Assembly: GCF_000003605.2 (NCBI RefSeq)
Contig: NW_003141315.1
Span: forward strand, 234,588 to 246,926
Length of the DNA: 12,339 bases
Reading direction: 5' to 3'
Origin: Saccoglossus kowalevskii
Taxonomy: Eukaryota; Hemichordata; Enteropneusta; Harrimaniidae
The notes beneath the pieces are model-generated. The model searched no databases. It was not told the origin of the DNA and was given only the letters and a program-made list of their open reading frames with translations. How positions within the stretch are numbered: position 1 is the stretch's first letter; every line of letters begins with the position of its first letter. A program made the translations under genes and the position numbers. Positions 8,565 through 12,339 of this stretch are shown here, piece by piece.

Positions 8565-10030
8565 AGTATTTCACTGCAGAATGAGGTTTTCACAGTTACC
8601 ATACTGATTGTCAGTTTTCAATAAGTCGAAAATATTTGACAAAGTAACAAATTTTTGTTGTAAGTAAAAAAGAAATGTCTTGAAGATATCACAATATGAA
8701 TATATTTAAGAAGTTCACCCAAGGGACATGCATTTGTAAATATCAAATGACAGTAAACTGCATTGATCCATTACAGTGGGCAGATTTCAATAACTAAATC
8801 ATGAAAGGAAATTCAATAACTAATCAAGCTCAAACATTTTCATTGTTTGCAATCCCAAATTATGTGTGGCACATCAATTTCTCAGCAAGTCCAGATGTAT
8901 TGAAATAGATCAAAGGCAAACTTCAAGCTCTCAGAAAACCAGCGACAGACGTTTTGCCAACTATACCTTGCCCTGAACTTCTGTTGAAGAACAAGGCAAA
9001 AACAAACATGCAACAAGATAGAATTATGAGAGGATTTGTTTATTGTTAGTTGTATACTGTCGTAAGCATTTTTATATAAAAAATTTTGCATGCCAGACAC
9101 ACTAGTCATTTAATAATGAGTGGGGGGATATCTGTCTGCAATGGAGATTCGAAAGCTTGGTTCAAGACTAGTCATTTCACATGTTGGCTTGCAGCATGCA
9201 ACTTGACAGACTACACAGTACCACATTCACTCTTCCAGAAGGCAGACACAGCTACAGGTTCAGTTGGAAGCTACAATTACAAAGCAAACATTTTGTGGGT
9301 TGGGTTGGATAATGAAATGCGTCTTTCAGATACACATCGAGTGGAGCCAATATTGTATTCATGTTTAAAACCGTTAATAGTTATGTCAAGTCTACATGTC
9401 TGAACTGGACTAAAAATCTTAAGGCAGCAGTGGCACTCCACTGAGACACTCTTGTAAGGAAAACTTTACATTGGTTCACTACAAGAGTCTTGCATCCAAA
9501 TCACAGCGAGTAGGCATTTGAAGTAAAGCAAATTGATGAATGTACCAACGTTACAATCTTGCAATGTACAGTACTTCTCATTAGCCCAAACTAAAACAGT
9601 CAAACTCTTTCACATTGATTGACCAAGCAAGCCATTTGACAGTTGCAGGCTACAACTGAATTAGACAAGCTGCAATCGTATCCTCCAAATGTAGCAAGCG
9701 TCGCGTCAAGTCAGTACATGTATATCCTGCATCTAGACCAATAATGTGCACTGCAACTTATTGGGCTACTAGTTTATACATTCATTAAGCTAGCTTTGTA
9801 AGAACCAATTTCAGTTTTAAACCCCCATGAATAATTCCCTCAGATGCAGACACTGACAAGGGTTGAGAAATGTGGTCCATCTTTCAGCAACATGTATATT
9901 GCATATAAAGCTTTATGTACAACAATCTTCAATAGCTACAAAAACGTTTCTGCTGTAAACACATCAAGTACATTTTGTTTTTTTTAACATTCTACAAAAT
10001 AGAATGAAGGAATGGTCATGGCATTAACTA
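8565..10030. other. Intergenic stretch with minor short repeats only
   Basis: No recognisable gene. Direct repeats include TTCAATAACTAA at 8786-8797 and 8812-8823, and ACTAGTCATTT at 9101-9111 and 9168-9178. A 9-bp inverted pair ACTCTTGTA/TACAAGAGT lies at 9448-9456 and 9480-9488. A 105-codon plus-strand frame (9086-9403) has no known motif and is treated as chance. Confidence 0.55.
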
Positions 10031-10033
10031 ATT

Positions 10034-10140
10034 GTGCTACAATCGCAATCAAAACAGTGGTGCAATAAACAAGTGCAAGTGTCCCCTCAAAATCAAAAAG
10101 TGCACCACTGTTTTGAACAAGGTTGCAGCGGATATCGCAC
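10034..10140. repeat. Hairpin-forming inverted repeat with a perfect 16-bp stem
   Basis: TCAAAACAGTGGTGCA (10049-10064) is repeated exactly in reverse complement at 10101-10116, with a 36-base loop. Outside it, GTGC...CGCAA (10034-10048) can pair with TTGCAGCGG...GCAC (10123-10140) across an asymmetric bulge, lengthening the stem. No known RNA family is recognised. It lies beyond the predicted polyadenylation site of the minus-strand Rab5 gene. Confidence 0.55.
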
Positions 10141-10600
10141 TATCTCAGCACCACACCTAATAAACAATATCTGCATTTTCATTTATTCTCCAGAAAAAAA
10201 GTGGACATAAATTTGACAAAGACGTCGACACGATTGAACAGCGAGTGAAATTTCACATAGGCATCATTCTTTTTCACCAGATAAGACAATCTGAAGACAA
10301 TGACAAGTGGGTGCCTGATTGCAATGTTAAAATAATTGACTGTAAATATTACTCTGAAATAAGTCAAAGGGTTTGATATACATGAATGTGTATGCATTGG
10401 CTTAAATACAGAGATTATACTTTGTTATCGGAAGCATGGGCACAATAAATGCAAGTATCAATAGCATAAAGCCCCCATATACACAACTACAATACAACAA
10501 AACACCAAAATGTAACAGGTCTGTAACGTTTTATGAAGACTACAATTTTTATACAATAGTGTTCCAGCAATCTTCAAAAACTTTCTGAATTTAAATTAAG
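10141..10600. other. Intergenic stretch, nothing recognised
   Basis: AT-rich sequence. The 72-codon minus-strand frame at 10179-10397 has no recognisable motif. A TTTATT (AATAAA on the minus strand) at 10182-10187 could be a distal polyadenylation signal for the Rab5 gene. Confidence 0.5.
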
Positions 10601-10605
10601 AAAAC

Positions 10606-10709
10606 TTAACGGGCATGTACATTTAATTATTCAATACTGATCAATGAATCGAGTTAGATCCCTCTAATAAAATAAACTTGCATGCCCATTAAAAAAAAAA
10701 AAAAAAAAA
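10606..10709 (+). repeat. Short inverted-repeat unit bounded by TTAA and followed by A19
   Basis: TTAACGGGCATGTA (10606-10619) and the reverse complement of 10679-10692 (TTAATGGGCATGCA) match at 12 of 14 positions, giving an 87-bp unit with TTAA at both outer edges. Just inside the right end are two overlapping AATAAA signals (10666-10676). Immediately after it is an uninterrupted run of 19 A (10691-10709). Two readings are possible: a tiny TTAA-targeting miniature transposon beside an A-run, or the 3' end of a retroposed transcript with its poly(A) tail. The sequence alone does not decide. Confidence 0.45.
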
Positions 10710-10775
10710 TTTAAATATACAACATTTCCTACACAAAAGCAAAGCAAAGCTCATTAGGCCGTATTTTAATAAATT

Positions 10776-10781
10776 TTTATT
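10776..10781 (-). promoter_or_regulatory. Polyadenylation signal AATAAA for the minus-strand Rab5 gene
   Basis: TTTATT on the given strand is AATAAA on the minus strand. It is the first one found after the Rab5 stop codon, giving a 3' UTR of about 440-460 bases. Sequence downstream on the minus strand is T/GT-rich (CTTTGCTTTGCTTTTGTG), as expected for a cleavage-stimulating element. Confidence 0.5.
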
Positions 10782-11216
10782 TTTTTGAGTTATGTAATGT
10801 GATAAATCACAGTGCTATTTATATAAAGAAATTTCACAGCATCTGATTATCATGAGACCCAACCACAAAGACCAGGTTAAGGGGGAGGGGGATTTTCCAC
10901 AGTTATTAGGTCATTCATAAAACATAAAATATGGAATTCATTTAACATTGTACTTGATATATAAAGACTGGCATCCTACATCTATACAATCTAGATACTA
11001 TGTACAGTAAGACTTCTTACGGTCTCCCAAGATCAAGTTCTGTTCTCAGCCACCAGCACTCAAAGTAAATTGACCACTTTCCCATAAGCCAATGTACAAG
11101 CAGGACTCTGATGTTTTTTTAACTTGTAATACGGGAAGTAGATATTGGGAGGGAAAATAAAAGCAAATCTTGTATATATTGTATGATGAATCTTCATAAG
11201 TGTGCATTATACATGT

Positions 11217-11808
11217 TCAAGATTTACAACAACCGCTGCCACCGCCACCCGATGAATGATCCCCTGATTGATCAGGCGTTATTCTGCGTCCACCCGATTC
11301 CTGACTACTAGATTCACTTTTAGGGAGTTTCTTGGCTGCAATTGAAGAAGAGGGCATGATAAGTGAGTGTTCGTTCATTGATATTAATACTCTGACAACA
11401 AGAACCCTGTTAAAATAATATTGAAAATTGTGTGCGTTATGACTGATAAAAGAAGAATTTCCATCAGTACTCGAAAAGGGTTAATTATAAACTGGGTTTT
11501 AATTTTGCTTATTTCGCTGACTGGAAAATGTGCTAAATTAAAACCCAGTAAATATGTAAAATTTAGCAAAGAACACATTATCTAAATGATAAAACTGCAA
11601 ATTTAAAACCCACTGAATATGCCTGAAATGGTAAATCAGCGAAATTTAAACCCAGTAATTGCAGCGCAAGTTCGAAATGTGGAAATGTATGCTAAGGAGA
11701 AATAAATTACTTACCTATCGCCAAAAAGATATCATTCACATTCATAGCTGTTTTTGCAGACGTTTCCATAAATAATAAACTATTGTCTTCGGCATATGCC
11801 TGTGCTTC
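11217..11808 (-). CDS. Rab5 small GTPase, canonical-type paralogue ending CCKS (3' part; exons 11715-11808 and 11217-11335)
   Basis: Two exons on the minus strand encode the last 70 residues of a Rab5 protein; the upstream exons lie beyond the right edge. Exon 11715-11808 (94 bp, preceded by acceptor CCAG) reads [13 protein letters not shown]...[18 protein letters not shown] and carries the G5 motif ETSAK. The intron 11336-11714 (379 bp) begins GTAAG and ends GCAG. The terminal exon continues AKKLPK, then a Ser/Gly-rich tail of about 30 residues with a GGGGSG run, then CCKS and TGA. AKKLP followed by a polar tail and a CC pair two residues from the end is the Rab5 arrangement, where both cysteines are geranylgeranylated for early-endosome attachment. 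The middle exon matches the left-hand paralogue at 24 of 31 residues, with identical length and splice phase. It is the more conventional of the two genes and likely the primary Rab5. Confidence 0.95.
11491..11660. repeat. Iterated TTAAAACCCAGT units within the last Rab5 intron
   Basis: An inverted pair of 15 perfect bases (17 of 18 overall) joins 11491-11508 to 11532-11549, starting ACTGGGTTTTAATTT. The right arm is then repeated directly: TTAAAACCCAGTAAATATG at 11538-11556, TTAAAACCCACTGAATATG at 11603-11621, and TTTAAACCCAGTAATT at 11645-11660. Four related copies in one 379-bp intron suggest a local expansion or a decayed element. The 64-codon minus frame at 11384-11578 is intronic and not a gene. 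Confidence 0.6.
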
Positions 11809-11918
11809 CTGGTAATGTAAGCAAGACATTGTCAAACACCATTGAACATCTAAAACTGAGACACTGTTTTTAACATAGTTAAGGTCTACTACAAAAGTAT
11901 TCTGTAAACCGGAACCTG

Positions 11919-11969
11919 ATAAACCAGAGGTTTATTTTTTTTTAATTATAGTAACCAGTCCTTACTATA
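11919..11969. repeat. Two adjacent short hairpins upstream of the Rab5 exon
   Basis: ATAAACC-AGA?-GGTTTAT pairs across 11919-11925 and 11929-11935. TATAGTAA (11947-11954) pairs with TTACTATA (11962-11969) across a 7-base loop. Both are AT-rich intronic palindromes with no known role. Confidence 0.35.
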
Positions 11970-12046
11970 GTTCTTACCAAGTTGTTCTGTTTTTTAATCT
12001 CAATGTTCAGCAGTTCAAGATATTGGAACAGCTGAATAATGACTAC

Positions 12047-12294
12047 TTATTATGCATATTTGGAAATTATTATGCATGGTTTTTATCCATCAACTAATTA
12101 GGTCAGTCGATTACATTAGAGAATCTGTGCACCAATTTTCATTGAAATCCCTCTGATGGCTAATTAATATGAAAATTGTGTAATTAATATGCAGATTTCA
12201 ACCAAAAGATTATCACATCTGCAAGTTATTCAAGAGTATTTGCTAACCAACTTTCATTTATGAAATTAGATATCATTGGAACAGATTGACACAC
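12047..12294. repeat. Probable dispersed-repeat fragment with internal short duplications
   Basis: TTATTATGCAT occurs at 12047-12057 and 12067-12077, and TAATTAATATG at 12161-12171 and 12181-12191. The segment runs directly into the (ACAG)n tract at the window edge. A short A/T-rich unit ending in a 4-bp microsatellite is a common layout for the tail of dispersed repeats, but the family cannot be identified here. It is probably intronic to the minus-strand Rab5 gene. Confidence 0.3.

Positions 12295-12339
<45 letters not shown>
12295..12339. repeat. (ACAG)n microsatellite at the window edge
   Basis: Near-perfect tetranucleotide ACAG/AGAC repeats continue to the last base, preceded by a short (AC)n. 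The array is cut by the window edge, so its true length is unknown. Confidence 0.95.

Noticed and set aside
9086-9403. 105-codon plus-strand open frame
   Set aside because: No ATG at its start, no domain recognised, AT-rich surroundings and a direct repeat inside it. Treated as chance.

Overview
The window looks like nuclear DNA of a metazoan, probably an invertebrate. It is AT-rich, and the only recognisable coding sequence is in short exons with GT-AG introns. Two genes of the Rab5 small-GTPase family are cut by the window edges and face each other tail to tail. The plus-strand gene enters at base 1 and stops at 1130. The minus-strand gene enters from the right edge and stops at 11217. I cannot name the species.

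Layout. Bases 1-1130 hold the last three exons of a divergent Rab5-like gene ending in CKC. Bases 1131 to about 2500 are its probable 3' UTR, with a polyadenylation signal at 2476-2481. This UTR contains a 116-bp inverted-repeat element and a 317-bp foldback element. About 2500-11200 is a roughly 8.7-kb interval with no gene I can recognise. It holds small palindromic repeats (2573-2680, 4130-4208, 10034-10140, 10606-10709) and two copies of one terminal-inverted-repeat element in opposite orientations (5663-5883 and 8274-8560). Bases 11217-11808 hold the last two exons of a more conventional Rab5 gene ending in CCKS, on the minus strand. The right edge (about 12.0-12.34 kb) is intron or upstream sequence with short repeats, ending in an (ACAG)n microsatellite.

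How the genes relate. Both encode the C-terminal part of a Rab5-type GTPase, an early-endosome membrane switch. They share a 94-bp exon with identical boundaries and phases and 24 of 31 identical residues, so they are paralogues, probably from an inverted local duplication. They differ mainly in the C-terminal tail: one ends CXC, the other CC plus two residues. That difference should affect lipid processing and membrane targeting. No bacterial-type system, CRISPR array, rRNA or convincing tRNA was seen. The most unusual non-coding structures are the 317-bp foldback with nested palindromes and the two-copy element whose ends carry NRF1-, YY1- and Su(H)-like motifs.
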